Below are positions 1-10,663 of a DNA stretch of 64,000 nucleotides, piece by piece; position 1 is the stretch's first letter, and each line of letters begins with the position of its first letter. The position numbers and the translations under genes were made by a program. Below the pieces are notes generated by a model. The model did not search any database and had not been told where the DNA came from. It worked only from the letters and a program-made list of their open reading frames with translations. Source of the stretch: Avena insularis (Eukaryota > Streptophyta > Magnoliopsida > Poales > Poaceae); contig CM042688.1 in the NCBI GenBank assembly GCA_023614405.1, positions 66,202,253-66,266,252 of the forward strand. The letters run 5' to 3'.

Positions 1-10
1 CCCAGGAAAT

Positions 11-3000
11 ATGCTGCCCGAGGTCACCGGGGGCTGGTGTGGCTCTTATGTCATAGAGGAGCTCATGAGGAAGTACCGGCAGGGGCAGTTCCTGCAGTCG
101 GAGCGGGTGGCGAAGCATCGCCTCACGCCGGAGGGAGAGCGGGTGCCCCACCCCCAGCCAGGCGAGTCCGTCGTCTTCCTCGCGCACTTCGCTCGCGGCC
201 TCGGGCTGCCACTGAACCACTTCGTCTTGGAGTTGTTGGTCACTTTTGATCTGCAGCTTCACCACCTCGGAGCCAACACCGTGTCGATGCTGTCGCATCA
301 TGCGGCTTGCTGCGAGGCATTCCTCGGTGTCTGCCCCGACACTGCGAATTTCTTGAAGTTCTTCCACTTCAAGGTGCAGGTGGTGGGGAAGGGTGGCCCG
401 TTGATGGAGACGGGCTGCTGCATATCTAACCGCTGCCGCCGCCCATCCGCCTCGAGCTCCCGACACCGCTCAAGCTCTAGCGCCAGATTTTTTGCGTGCG
501 CAACAACACGGAGGTGGACTTCATCAAGGTCCCCGCCTTCGCCAACGTCCCCTCCAGCCGGAAGGCCTGGACCGTCCAGCACTTGGGCGCCCAGGGCGAC
601 ATCGACCGGATGGCACCCGGCTGGCTGTCCTCGTGGAGAAGGAGCAGCTCACTGCCCGAGACATTCTGTTGTCCTGGATGGTGCCCCGCGGCAGCACCGG
701 TCGCACAAGATGTGCCACCTCTCCGGCCATCTGGATCCCACCCGGGTATCCCGGCTGGACGTGCCGTACGCCGCCCTCCGCGAATGGCTCGCCACCATTT
801 CGAAGGAGGCGCTAGAGGAGGAGTGGAAGTTCTCCTGCCGGCCGTACCACCGCGGCTGGCTGCCGCCCAAGGTATCTTTTTTCTTGCTCTCTTCGGCTGG
901 GTTTTCCTGAGGGACTCCCGTTTCGTGCCTCTTATCTTCCCTTGTTGAGTAGCTTTTCACGGCGCAGCTAGTGGAGGACGGTATGTGGGACACCGAGCTC
1001 CCCAACTTCGCCGCGGACTTCAAGCTGGCGAAGGCTCCGCCCACGGAGGCAGAGCGATTCCCCATGCAGGCTGACGAGGGCTGCGAGTTCCCACCCGGTG
1101 AGAACTTGTTCCCTGCCTTTGTCATACTTGCACTTGCCATGTTTGTAGTTGTAATCTTCACTTTTTGCTTGTCCTTGGAATAGCTGCACACAACGAGGAT
1201 GTGGAGCTGGCCAAGCTTGCCGCGGCCAGGGGCAGGGGAAACGGGCCACCCCAACCAACGTCGCCCTAGCTGCGGGTGGGGCCAAGAAGTCGTGCCGTCT
1301 CTGCACCGCGCCCGTCATGCCGACCATTGCCGGGTAGGTGCTCCTGTCCTTTTGGTGCTGGTGTTGCCTTACTTGTATTTGCGTTGCTCACTTCTTGTGT
1401 TTCTGCAGCGAGGCTATGTCCTTGCCCGGCTCCGCGACTGTCGCCACCGTGTCCACCCCTCCGCCTGCTGCTGAGGGGAGCGCGCCAGCTCCGGCATCCG
1501 AGGCTACACTGGCTCCGGCTCTGGCTCCAGCGTCCGAGGTTCCGCCGGCTCCTACTCCCGAGGTTGCGCCGGCTCCGGGCCACGAGGCGGCAGCGACGGA
1601 TGTGGTGCCGCCGGCTGAGCCCACGATGCTTCACCGGGCCGGGGCTGTCTCCCGGCTCGCGGGGGTTTGTCGTTCAGGCGTGCTGGTGCGGTCGTCCCTC
1701 TCACCGGCTCGGCGATGGGTGCCGACTCCAGCGCCTACCGGGTGGAGGAGCCGATGGAGGTGCCACCACCGGTTGCTCCTGTCCAGCCGGAGGTTGGACC
1801 CTCCGCGGCGGCGGTGAGCGACGATGACCTCCAGGTCACCGGCTGGACACAGGCACGTGCCGCGCCGCCGCTAGACGCCCTTCTGGCACAGTTGTCGGAG
1901 GCGGCGCCGCTGGCCGTTGGCCAGATCCTCCAGCTGGTGGGGGCGCTGGAGTAGGGGCTCGGTCAAGCCTGGACACTAGGAGCTTCTGTCGAGGTATGTG
2001 CTCTATCGCCAGTCTTGTTGTTTTGTCACCGTCTCGTGACGTAGCTGTTTCTCTTGGTTCTTATGTCTCTTTTCTTGCACAGAGGGCTCTTACGGACGCT
2101 GCCAAGACTTCAAGGCCTGGGCCGAAGATCGCCGCTTCGCCAGATTCTTCCCAATTGCGCGATTTCTCACGCTTCTTGTTGAGTATTGGTTACCCTCCTG
2201 CAGCTCTGCTGGCGGACCGGGACCGCGAGGTGGCCCGGCTGAAGGATGAGGTCACCCGGATGGAGGAGGCCAACAAGACCCGCCAGGACCAGATCGCCAA
2301 GCTGACTGCGCAGCAGCATCAGATGGAGATCAAGGCTGGTAGGGCCAAGAAGGCTGCGGATGCCCGGACCAAGGCGCTGAAGAACCTGGAGGGGCTTTAT
2401 GCCACCTAGGCGGACGCCCTCAAGTCCTCCAAGGCCAAGGAGGCGGTGGCGCTGTCGGAGCTCTGCCAGATCACTGAGATCATTGTCAGTGAGTGATTTT
2501 GACTTGAGCAAACGTTTGCGGATTTGTCCTTTGTGGTTGATAATCTTCACGCCTCTTTTTCGCTACACCAAGACCGAGGCAACAGATCAGGCGCTGGGCC
2601 GGATTCCCGAGACGGATCCAGAATGGGATCTCCACCCAGGGGAGCTGGTGACGATCATCAGCGAGGAGGCGAACAAGCTCCGTGCTGCCGCTCTCGGGGT
2701 CTTTGACTATGTCTGGCCCGAGGTTGTCCCGCCTGCCACCATGGATGGCCTGGCTGAGCGTCTCTGGGGCGCTCCAGAGCTCATGAACGTGTCCCGGGAG
2801 TGGGCGGCTCGAGGTGGCGCGGAGATGGTGTTGGCGCTGCTTACGTCCTGGTACCTGGACGTGGATCTACGGAGCCTTTCCCGTGGATTTCGCCAGGGGA
2901 CCAGCTACGACCAGCTTCGCGCCGATGTCCCCAACATCCGCTCTTGTGCCGTGATGATCGGGAGCTACGTCGCGCTGGACAGGGACTTTAGCGACCCAGC

Positions 3001-3136
3001 CGGCACGGAGCGATACTTCCACAGCCCGGATGCGGCACGCACCGAAGCTCCGGCTGCGCCGCAGACCGCCTCGACGAACGTCGCCTCCTGCAGCCGCGCT
3101 CCAGCTGACGCCTCCGACCCTTCTTCCCCTCAGTGA
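11..3136 (+). pseudogene. Antisense accessory gene of Tat element V (putative gypsy-type transposon domain), decayed
   Basis: This is the gene that Tat elements carry antisense to gag-pol. Residues 1-130 match the grass putative gypsy-type transposon domain (PF04195-like): VVFLAHFARGLGLPLNHFVL, then a CEAFLGVCPDT-type block and FFHFKVQV. Five short introns are visible as GT..AG pairs at about 872-967, 1098-1183, 1334-1408, 1994-2082 and 2489-2572. The product continues with VRNNTEVDF, an Ala/Pro-rich stretch (about 1420-1640), a charged coiled coil (about 2205-2400, LADRDREVARLKDEV) and a C-terminal domain (2573-3133). It is a pseudogene: the frame shifts near 415, 630 and 700, there are stops near 429, 478, 1267 and 2407, and the 5' end may lie outside the window. 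Function is unknown even in intact copies. Confidence 0.8.
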
Positions 3137-3322
3137 ATTTGATCCCCGGTATGCCGGGAGTATTTGTGACTTTGAAAAATTAGTCTTTTTTGTGTGCCGT
3201 GTGAACAATTGTCCATATGTGACATGTTGAACTTCTGTGGGAGCATCGCCTCCCTTTATTTTATTTGCTCGTGCTCTTCTGTTTGCACTTTCTGTTTTGC
3301 ATCTTTCGCATGCCTACTTCTT

Positions 3323-3514
3323 TGTGGGGGCGCGTAAGCGCACCCACAGGGTGTAGTCCCCGAGGTTCGGGCCGGCTGGAGAATACAGCCGGGTTGAAGC
3401 TCCTTTATGTTCTTTGTTTTGCAGGTTTCTGTGTGGGGGCGCGCAAGCGCACCCACAGGGTGTAGTCCCCGAGGTTCTGGCCGGCTGGAGAATACAGCCG
3501 GGTTGAAGCTCCTT
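3323..3514. repeat. Two tandem copies, period 109 bp, in V spacer
   Basis: Copy 1 starts at 3323 and copy 2 at 3432, both with TGTGGGGGCGCG. The copies continue with AAGCGCACCCACAGGGTGTA and end in GGTTGAAGCTCCTT; only a few bases differ. Each copy contains the dyad GCGC-(A)AGCGCACC next to a CCGGCTGGAGAATACAGCCGG inverted repeat. The conserved core is about 83 bp, separated by about 26 bp of less similar sequence. Confidence 0.85.
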
Positions 3515-3775
3515 AACCTGCTTTGCTGCCGCCTGGAAGCTTTCTGCCTCCGCCTTGGCGATGCTCGTCGTTGAACTTTGGCTCATGCAAACATAGAAAC
3601 AAACAAGTTTTTGCCTAGTTAAACATATGCAAGTCCAAACTGTAATCTTAGATGAACTAGTTTTCATATTTCTGTTGTTTCGCGCAAGTTCAATGTCTTT
3701 GCCTTTTTCTCAGTGAGGATTGGCCAATTTTAGTGTTGTTCCCTGAAACGTATGCAAGTCGAAGGGGTAGCTTGG

Positions 3776-3780
3776 TAGGC
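3776..3780. repeat. Left target-site duplication of element A (taggc)
   Basis: The five bases taggc directly before the left LTR of A recur directly after its right LTR at 10260-10264. This fixes the LTR ends as TGATA...CATCA; the left copy is mutated to CGATA. Confidence 0.9.
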
Positions 3781-5172
3781 CGATACGTTGCTAACGTATC
3801 TATAATTTTTGATGTTCCATGCTTGTTTTATATTTACTTTCTTATGTTTTGTGCACACTTTGGAGTACTTTTATACACTTTCTTGGACTAACCTATTAAC
3901 AAGATGCCACAGTGCCAGTTGCCTGTTTTCTACTATTTTTGGTTCCAGGAAAGTCAGAAAATGAATATTCTCAGAATTGGACGGGACAAAAGCAAAAGTT
4001 GATATTTTACCGGAAGACTCACGGAGCCAGAAGACGAGACGGAGGGGGGCCACAGGGCGGTCACACCACCCCTTGGCGCGGGCAGCCCTAGGCCGCGCCA
4101 GGGTATGGTGTGCCCCCCTGGCCGCCCACTGACCTTGCCTCTTCTCCTATAAGATGCCTCCCGATACAAAAACCCTAAATCGTCAAGCCTCTAGCCACGA
4201 AAAGTTCCGCATCGCTGCCGCCACCCAAGGGGAGATTCGAGGATAGAAAGTCTCTGTTCCGGCACCCTGCCGGGACGGGGAAGTGTCCCTGGAGCCATCT
4301 CCATCGATCTCCACCACCATCTCCATCGCTGTTGCCAATTCCCATGATGATAAGGGAGTAGTTCTTCCTCGAGGCTAAGGGATCTACCGGTATCTATGTG
4401 TTCATCTCTCTCTATGCATGATCATATTGTGATCATGAGCTTTGTAATCAAGTAGATCTACCTTGCTACTCAAGTGCTTTAATAGATCTCTGCTCTCCTC
4501 ATGTGTGTGAAAGTGACAGCATGCACACCATGGTGGCACTTAGGCTACAAATTACAAATACTTGTTATGAGTTATATTTGGAGTTAGATGTTTCTATAAA
4601 ATTGTGGTGTTTGTTGGAACCATCTAGAGCTCAAGGTGACAGTGTGGGGTTATCTAGATGTGGAAAGCAAACTTTGAGGTGTGCTGTTATAGCCCTACCA
4701 TGGATTAGAGTGTCCAACCAGAGAGTAGTTCAGAGTAGTATCATGAAGAGTGTTCACTAGCGAAACTATGATCCCTAGGCCATGTTTGTAAGCATTGAAA
4801 CACCGTTTGCAACTAGATCTGTTACATGTTTGCTTGCTGCCATCTTTATTTCAGTTTGCCTTTAGTCTCTTCCACGCCATCAAAGTATTTTTTGGCACCA
4901 TTGTCTTTTATCCATACCACTTGTATTTCACTATCTCTTCGCCGAACTAGTGCACCTATACACCTGACAAGTGTATTGGGTGTGTTGGGGACACAAGAGA
5001 CTTCTTGTATCTTGATTGCAGGGTTGCTTGAGAGGGGATACCTTTGACCACTTCCTCCCTGAGTTCGATAAACCTTGGTGATCCACTTAAGGGAAAACTT
5101 GCTGCTATTCTACAAACCTCTGCACTTGGAGGCCCAACAACTGTCTACAAGAATAGAAGTGCATAGATATCA
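3781..5172 (+). repeat. Left (5') LTR of element A
   Basis: 1392 bp, ending in CATAGATATCA. It aligns base for base with 8844-10259 apart from scattered substitutions and small indels. The clearest indel is a run of about 18 bp present near 9810 and absent near 4743. The TG start is mutated to CG here. A TATAAG motif at 4148-4153 is the probable promoter. Confidence 0.92.
4148..4153 (+). promoter_or_regulatory. TATA-like box in left LTR of A
   Basis: CCTATAAGATGCC, followed within about 35 bases by a CCCTAAAT segment. The same motif is at 9213-9218 in the right LTR. Its position about 370 bases into the LTR fits a U3/R boundary. Assignment is by motif only. Confidence 0.45.
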
Positions 5173-5182
5173 AGCTATTTTC

Positions 5183-5267
5183 TGGCGCCGTTGCCGGGGA
5201 CTGAAGAATAAGAAGCTCCCACGTCAACCACGCGCCAGAAGCTATTTTCTGGCGCCGTTGCCGAGGA
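5183..5267 (+). other. Primer binding site of A, duplicated
   Basis: TGGCGCCGTTGCCGGGGA at 5183-5200 is complementary to the 3' end of plant tRNA-Asp, ten bases after the LTR. A second, slightly changed copy (TGGCGCCGTTGCCGAGGA) lies at 5250-5267, and both copies are preceded by AAGCTATTTTC. Just before the second copy, GCGCCAGAA and TTCTGGCGC (5232-5255) form a perfect 9-bp stem with a six-base loop. Confidence 0.85.
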
Positions 5268-5379
5268 GGTAAGGTAAAAGGTACTCACATCCTCTGGTGT
5301 GAGTGCTCGAAGTTATTTCCTTTAGGTTCTGCAATTTTGTCTTTCTTTTTCTTATTTTTATTTTCACTAGTTAGGCTTA

Positions 5380-5922
5380 ATGGAAAACAACAACAAAATT
5401 AGAGAGCTTTATAGTATTTATCTTGAGTTAGGACATGAAGTGTTTGAAGAGAAAATTAAAAAACATATGGAAGTTTATTTGCATGCTAATAGCAATGTTG
5501 TTAGTATGAATTCTTTGGACACCATTATTGCTAATGCTATGGAGAAGTCTAAGCTTGGGGAAGCTAGTTTTTATGAAAATGATCTTTTTAGTTCCCGAGC
5601 TTTGGAAGATAGCTATTCTATTGCTTATGATGATACAAAACCTCCAATATATGATGATTATAATGATGAATATGATATTTTCAGTCCACCTACTATTGAG
5701 GAGAAAATTAATGATTACAATATGCCTCCTATATTTGATGATTATGGTGATGAGAATAATAATGATAGCTATTTTGTTGAATTTGCTCCCACCACAATTA
5801 ATAAGAATGACTATGCTTATGTGGAGAGTAATAATTATTATATGCATGTGGATCATGATAAGAAAGTTTTATGTGATTGTTATATTGTTAAATTTATTCA
5901 TGATGCTACTGAAAATTATTAA
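5380..5922 (+). CDS. Intact 180-residue ORF of element A, unknown function
   Basis: This is the only ORF in A and one of very few undamaged ORFs in the window. It starts MENNNKIRELYSIYLELGHE and ends in a TAA stop. The N-terminal third is helical and charged. The middle is rich in Asp, Tyr, Asn and Ile, with two related blocks, PPIYDDYNDEYD (near residue 88) and PPIFDDYGDENN (near residue 116). The C-terminus has a CDCY motif. No zinc knuckle, protease DSG, RT YxDD or integrase motif is present, and there is no signal peptide or membrane segment. Comparable short acidic ORFs occur in non-autonomous LTR elements of cereals, but I cannot name a function; a role in RNA packaging or translation is speculation. 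Confidence 0.7.
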   Translation: MENNNKIRELYSIYLELGHEVFEEKIKKHMEVYLHANSNVVSMNSLDTIIANAMEKSKLGEASFYENDLFSSRALEDSYSIAYDDTKPPIYDDYNDEYDIFSPPTIEEKINDYNMPPIFDDYGDENNNDSYFVEFAPTTINKNDYAYVESNNYYMHVDHDKKVLCDCYIVKFIHDATENY

Positions 5923-8830
5923 GAGAGAGGGAAACATGGTTTTATGCATCTCAATAATATTAAGTTTCCCCTCTTTATGTTGAAAGTCTTGAAGTTGCAC
6001 TTGTTTTGCTTTACTATGGTTGCTTTGTGCTTTCATGACTTGTTTCCTTACAAGATTCCTTTGCATAGGAAGTGGGTTAGACTTAAATGTGTTTGAATTT
6101 GCTTCTTGATGCTCTCTTTTACTTCAATTCATATTTCTTATGTGAGCATGTTCTCAAACTATCAAGCCTAACTTAAAGACGTTAAAGAAAAGTACTTATT
6201 GGGAGATAACCCAAAAGTTTTAGTTGAGTCTTGAAAGTTATTGCCTCTGTAATAACCTCTCTTTATCCTTTTTATTTGCTTTTTGTGCCAAGAGTAACCT
6301 CTAATGAGAGAGAAGTAATGCTTGGGAAAGTTGATGTCCCGAAACAGATTTTTGTGCTTAACTGTAAAATTTCGTGTAAAATCTCTATATGTCGTTTTGA
6401 GGCATGAATTTTTTGTGCTTCTGCCCCAGGTTGTTATCTAACTTTAGTTAGTTCATCACTTTTCGATTTGAGCAACAGAAGGTCCTCGAAAAAATAAGTT
6501 TCTATCTGCTGGTCTGTTTTGACAGATTTCTGCCATTATTTGCATTTGCTTCTTGTTGATTTATTTTTGGGTTCTTTTTGGGGAATTGAGATTTTCAAGG
6601 GAAGTTCTACAGTAGCTTGTGTTTTAATGGAAGTTTTATTGGTGTTGAAACTGAACCCAAAGACTTATTATCTTCAGTACACTAATGTTGCTAATAAAGA
6701 TTGTGTGAAGTTTTGTATGAAGGAAAAATTTCAGGTGTATGGAGAGAATGATGTAATGAGATGAAGAATGGACTAAAGCTCAAGCTTGGGGATGCCACCC
6801 GTGTCACCCCAATAAATATCCAAGAAGTACAAGCGTCAAAGCTTGGGGATGCCCAAGGCATCCCCTTCTTCATCAATAAAAACCCCAGGTTTCTTCCAAA
6901 CACTTCATTTTTATTGTTTCATGCACAGTTGTGTTGTTCTTGGAGTGTCTTCGTTTTTTGTTTTTGTTTTTTGTTTTATTGGTTTTCTTAGTTTGCTTGA
7001 ATAAATTGGTTGTACCCCCTCTTTCATACATTGGTTTTCAAATAGTTTGGTTTGGATTAGAAAAGAGTAGGAAAGTTCATGCTTAAGTGGTAAAGAGAGC
7101 TTGTTCTTGACTGTGGCCCATGCTTGATATTGTTTTGGCTTTATGCTTAGTGATCTTTGTTGTAGCATGACATGTTATAAACAATTGATATTGCTTAATG
7201 TGCCTTGGAAGTATCATGCGTTGTTTTAGCATATTAAAGCATAGTATTATGGTATTCTCCTTTGATGCTTTATTTGGGTTGACTTGGCGCATGCTCACAC
7301 CATGTTATGACTATCCCAAGTCACCATAGCCTTTCTGATCCTTTAGTTTTCGACTTGTAATATCACTTTATGCTTTAATTAATGATGTTTTGTTGCTCTG
7401 CATGATTATGGCCATTATTGCTCTCTTAGTTGGTCGCTCCCAGTCTTTTGCTAGCCTCCGTAATCAAGTATGAGTCCCACTCATGCATCCAACTCCTAAA
7501 ACCAAGTTATTCCAAAGTGTCCACCATACCTACCTATTAGCATTTGCTATTCCAAGTATATTCTTGTTTTTATCTACCTTCCGAATTAAACTTGTTATGT
7601 GAAAATTAGTGATTAAAGCTCTCACGAACTTGATGGCACACTTTACTTTCTTGCAATTAGTAAACTTGACCCATTGTGTCCATCTTTGTTGCGTATATGC
7701 TTGCGCTTTATAAGTTGAAATTAGCAGAACCATGTATCATGGGGAATGCTTTCAACATTGCACTTGTACTTTTTACCCCGTTGATATCATGTTCTTTTGC
7801 TTATGGATCTCGGCGGTGTGAAATAAAAGTGGAACTTGTAAGATCATGGAGTTTGTATGTGTGTTAGAGAAATGCCTGGGCCACTAGCCTAAGCCATGCC
7901 TAATCATGGTGGAAACTTGCAGCATAACCATAATGAGCACTCTATGAAGCATCCTCAATAAAAACCTATGCATATAGCAAATAAAAAGATCGCTAAGATG
8001 CTCATTGTCTGCTTGCCTTGTCATTTTGATTATGGGATAGCTCCTGTATCATGTGCAAGGGGTACCCCATTAGCGGTTCTCTATGATACATATGTACTTA
8101 TAATGACAAGAGCTTACCTGTGACTAAAGTTGAGTAGCATGAGGTTCGGTCTTTGTAAGTAAGGGGCATGAGATTTCAGCTTATACCTTGTCAAGCATAT
8201 CCTCTTAGTTGTGTCACTTTAACCTTAATCACCTTCAAGATGCTTATGATAGGGGAAATGAGAGCTGAAAGCTAATAAGTACCATAATTTTTGGAAGCTC
8301 TTTATGAAACTTGAATCCCTACTTCCTTCTATGAAGGCCTTTCTTTTAATTTTATGTTAAGTCTCCACCTTCTATCTTTATGCACCTACTTTGAGAGCAT
8401 AGTGGCCATTCTTAGTTCTATGTGCATTGTCCCAAGACTTGTTGATTGATGCATAACTTTGATATTGCTTGTTCTTGAACTATTTGTATCTAGTCACCCT
8501 TATGAACTTTGAAGGTATCCTATGCATTTATGTTTTGCTACTCCATGAGGGACAAGCTGAATGCCACTATGCTATGTTTTCTTTATGTGAAACAAACAAA
8601 CGTCTTGCAAAGCATTGTTATTCATGAATCTTTTGTTTGTGCCTTTTCATGTTGCAACATAGTTGCTATGTCTTATTGCTACAACTTTACCTTTCATGCT
8701 ATGTTGAAGTACCATGATCCCAGCTATCAATGTTTTACAAATACTTTGATCTAGTTTATGATGGTGCATGTCACCTCAAAAATTATTCTTTCCTTTTATC
8801 ACTTACCTACTCGAGGACGAGCAGGAGTTA
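5923..8830 (+). other. Non-coding internal region of A
   Basis: About 2.9 kb, AT-rich, with stops in all frames and only short chance ORFs. Visible structure: AAGCTTGGGGATGCC occurs twice (about 6782 and 6839), resembling the true polypurine tract at 8831. GGGGATGCC/GGCATCCCC at 6845-6865 forms a perfect 9-bp hairpin with a three-base loop. The conserved block CTCGAGGACGAGCA is at 8810-8823. Nothing coding is recognisable. Confidence 0.75.
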
Positions 8831-8843
8831 AGCTTGGGGACGT
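8831..8843 (+). other. Polypurine tract of element A
   Basis: AGCTTGGGGACGT lies immediately before the TGATA start of the right LTR, the normal place for plus-strand priming. The tract is short and interrupted, as in X and Y, where AGCTTGGGGGAGT occupies the same place. Confidence 0.75.
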
Positions 8844-10259
8844 TGATATGTTGCTAACGTATCTATAATTTTAGATGTTCCATGCTTGTTTTATATTTAC
8901 TTTCTTATGTTTTGTCCACACTTTGGAGTACTTTTATACACTTTCTTGGACTAACCTATTAACAAGATGCCACTATGCCAGTTGCCTGTTTTCTACTGTT
9001 TTTGGTTCCAGGAAAGTCAAAAAATGAATATTCTCGGAATTGGACGGGACAAAAGCCAAAGTTGATATTTTACCGGAAGACTCACGGAGCCAGAAGACGA
9101 GACAGAGGGGGGGCCACAGGGCGGCCACACCACCCCTTGGTGCGGGCAGCCCTAGGCCACGCCAGGGCATGGTGTGGGCCCCCTGGCCGCCCACCGACCT
9201 TGCCTCCTCGCCTATAAGATGCCTCCCGATGCAAAAACCCTAAATCGTCAAGCCTCCAGCCACGAAAAGTTCCGCCTCGCCACCGCCACCGAAGGGGAGA
9301 TTCGAGGGACAGAAAGTCTCTGTTCCGGCACCCTGCCGGGATGGGGAAGTGCCCCCGGAGCCATCTCCATCGATCTCCACCACCATCTCCATCACTGTTG
9401 CGGATTCCCATGATGATGAGGGAGTAGTTCTTCCTCGAGGCTAAGGGATCTACCGGTAGCTATGTGTTCATCTCTCTCTTTATGCATGATTATATTGTGA
9501 TCATGAGCTTTGTAATCAAGTAGATCTACCTTGCTACTCAAGTGCTTTAATAGATCTCTGATCTCCCCATGTGTGTGCAAGTGACAACATGCACACCATG
9601 GTGGCACTTAGGCTAGAGATTACAAATACTTGTTATGAGTTATATTTGGAGTTGGATGTTTCTATGAAATTGTGGTGTTTGTTGGAACCATCTAGAGCTC
9701 AAGGTGACAGTGTGGGGTTATCTAGATGTGGAAAGCGAACTTTGAGGTGTGCTGTTATAGCCCTACCATGGATTAGAGTGTCCAACGGGAGAGTAGTTCA
9801 GAGTAGTATCATTAAGAGAAGATATTTATATGAGAGTGTTCACTAGAGAAAGTATGATCCCTAGGCCTTGTTTCTAAGCATTGAAACACCGTTTGCAACT
9901 AGATATGTTACATGTTTGCTTGCTTCCATCTTTATTTCAGTTTGCCTTTAGTCTCTTCCACGCCATTAAAGTATTTTCTGGCACCATTGTCTTTTATCCA
10001 TACCACTTGTATTTCACTATCTCTTCGCCGAACTAGTGCACCTATACACCTGAAAAGTGTATTGGGTGTGTTGGGGACACAAGAGACTTCTTGTATCTTG
10101 ATTGCAGGGTTGCTTGAGAGGGGATACCTTTGACCACTTCCTCCGTGAGTTCGATAAACCTTGGGTGATCCACTTAAGGGGAAACTTGCTACTATTCTAC
10201 AAACCTCTGCACTTGGAGGCCCAACAACTATCTACAAGAATAGAAGTGCGTAGACATCA
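8844..10259 (+). repeat. Right (3') LTR of element A
   Basis: 1416 bp, starting TGATATGTTGC and ending GTAGACATCA. It pairs with 3781-5172. The intact TG...CA ends and the following taggc (10260-10264) confirm the boundary. Confidence 0.93.
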
Positions 10260-10663
10260 TAGGCGTACTGCATGATACTTCGGGTTTGTGTCATTGCCTT
10301 TGAGCGAGCGAGCGAGCGGATCCGTGTCGTCCAGACGTTTTTGTTTTCCTTGCGGCATTTTTTTGTAGGGGACTTTGAGCGTTCTACTCTTGCCGGATCT
10401 ATCAGCCGGCTTGCGGTCTCCAGTCGGAACCGAAGAGGAAGCCTTAGGAACCGTGTATAGTACTTTACCGCGTGGATCACGCAGCCGTCTGGGCCAACCG
10501 GCGAGTTCCCGAGGCGGATCGCCGGCTCCGGGGTTAGAGTAATGCAGCCGAAAAAGCGAACTTGTGCATCATGACATGCTTATTTTATTGTGGAGTCCCT
10601 GAGACTATGTCGAGGCTCCTATGCTTGTTCATTACATGAAAGTAGGGTACATACACTTCTTGT
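10260..10663 (-). other. V spacer between element A and integrase
   Basis: Begins with the right TSD taggc of A and continues the V spacer left of 3780. It contains a short GAGC microsatellite (about 10301-10317) and a CCGGC-rich stretch. No ORF is convincing. Confidence 0.6.

Larger units (their letters stand above)
3137..3780. other. Non-coding spacer of V between antisense gene and element A
   Basis: No ORF of note. It holds two copies of an approximately 83-bp repeat (listed separately) and then AT-richer unique sequence up to the target site of A. In V orientation this is the region between pol and the antisense gene, a place where Tat elements commonly carry tandem repeats. Confidence 0.6.
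3781..10259 (+). mobile_element. Element A: complete non-autonomous Gypsy-like (Athila-related) LTR retrotransposon
   Basis: A 6.48-kb element with LTRs at 3781-5172 and 8844-10259, PBS for tRNA-Asp at 5183, one small ORF (5380-5922), about 2.9 kb of non-coding sequence and a polypurine tract next to the right LTR. No gag, protease, RT or integrase is present, so mobilisation must have come from another element. The block CTCGAGGACGAGCA just before the polypurine tract also occurs in the Athila-like elements X and Y of this window, which suggests the same lineage. In the first 265 aligned bases the LTRs differ at about ten positions, so the insertion is not recent. It sits inside V. Confidence 0.92.

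Noticed and set aside
5183..5200. tRNA gene fragment (tRNA-Asp 3' end complement)
   Set aside because: It is a primer binding site: only the 18-base complement is present, next to an LTR end, with no tRNA body.
5428..5856. Minus-strand 142-codon frame rich in Ile
   Set aside because: Shadow of the plus-strand ORF of A; its composition follows from Asp/Tyr/Asn codons read backward.
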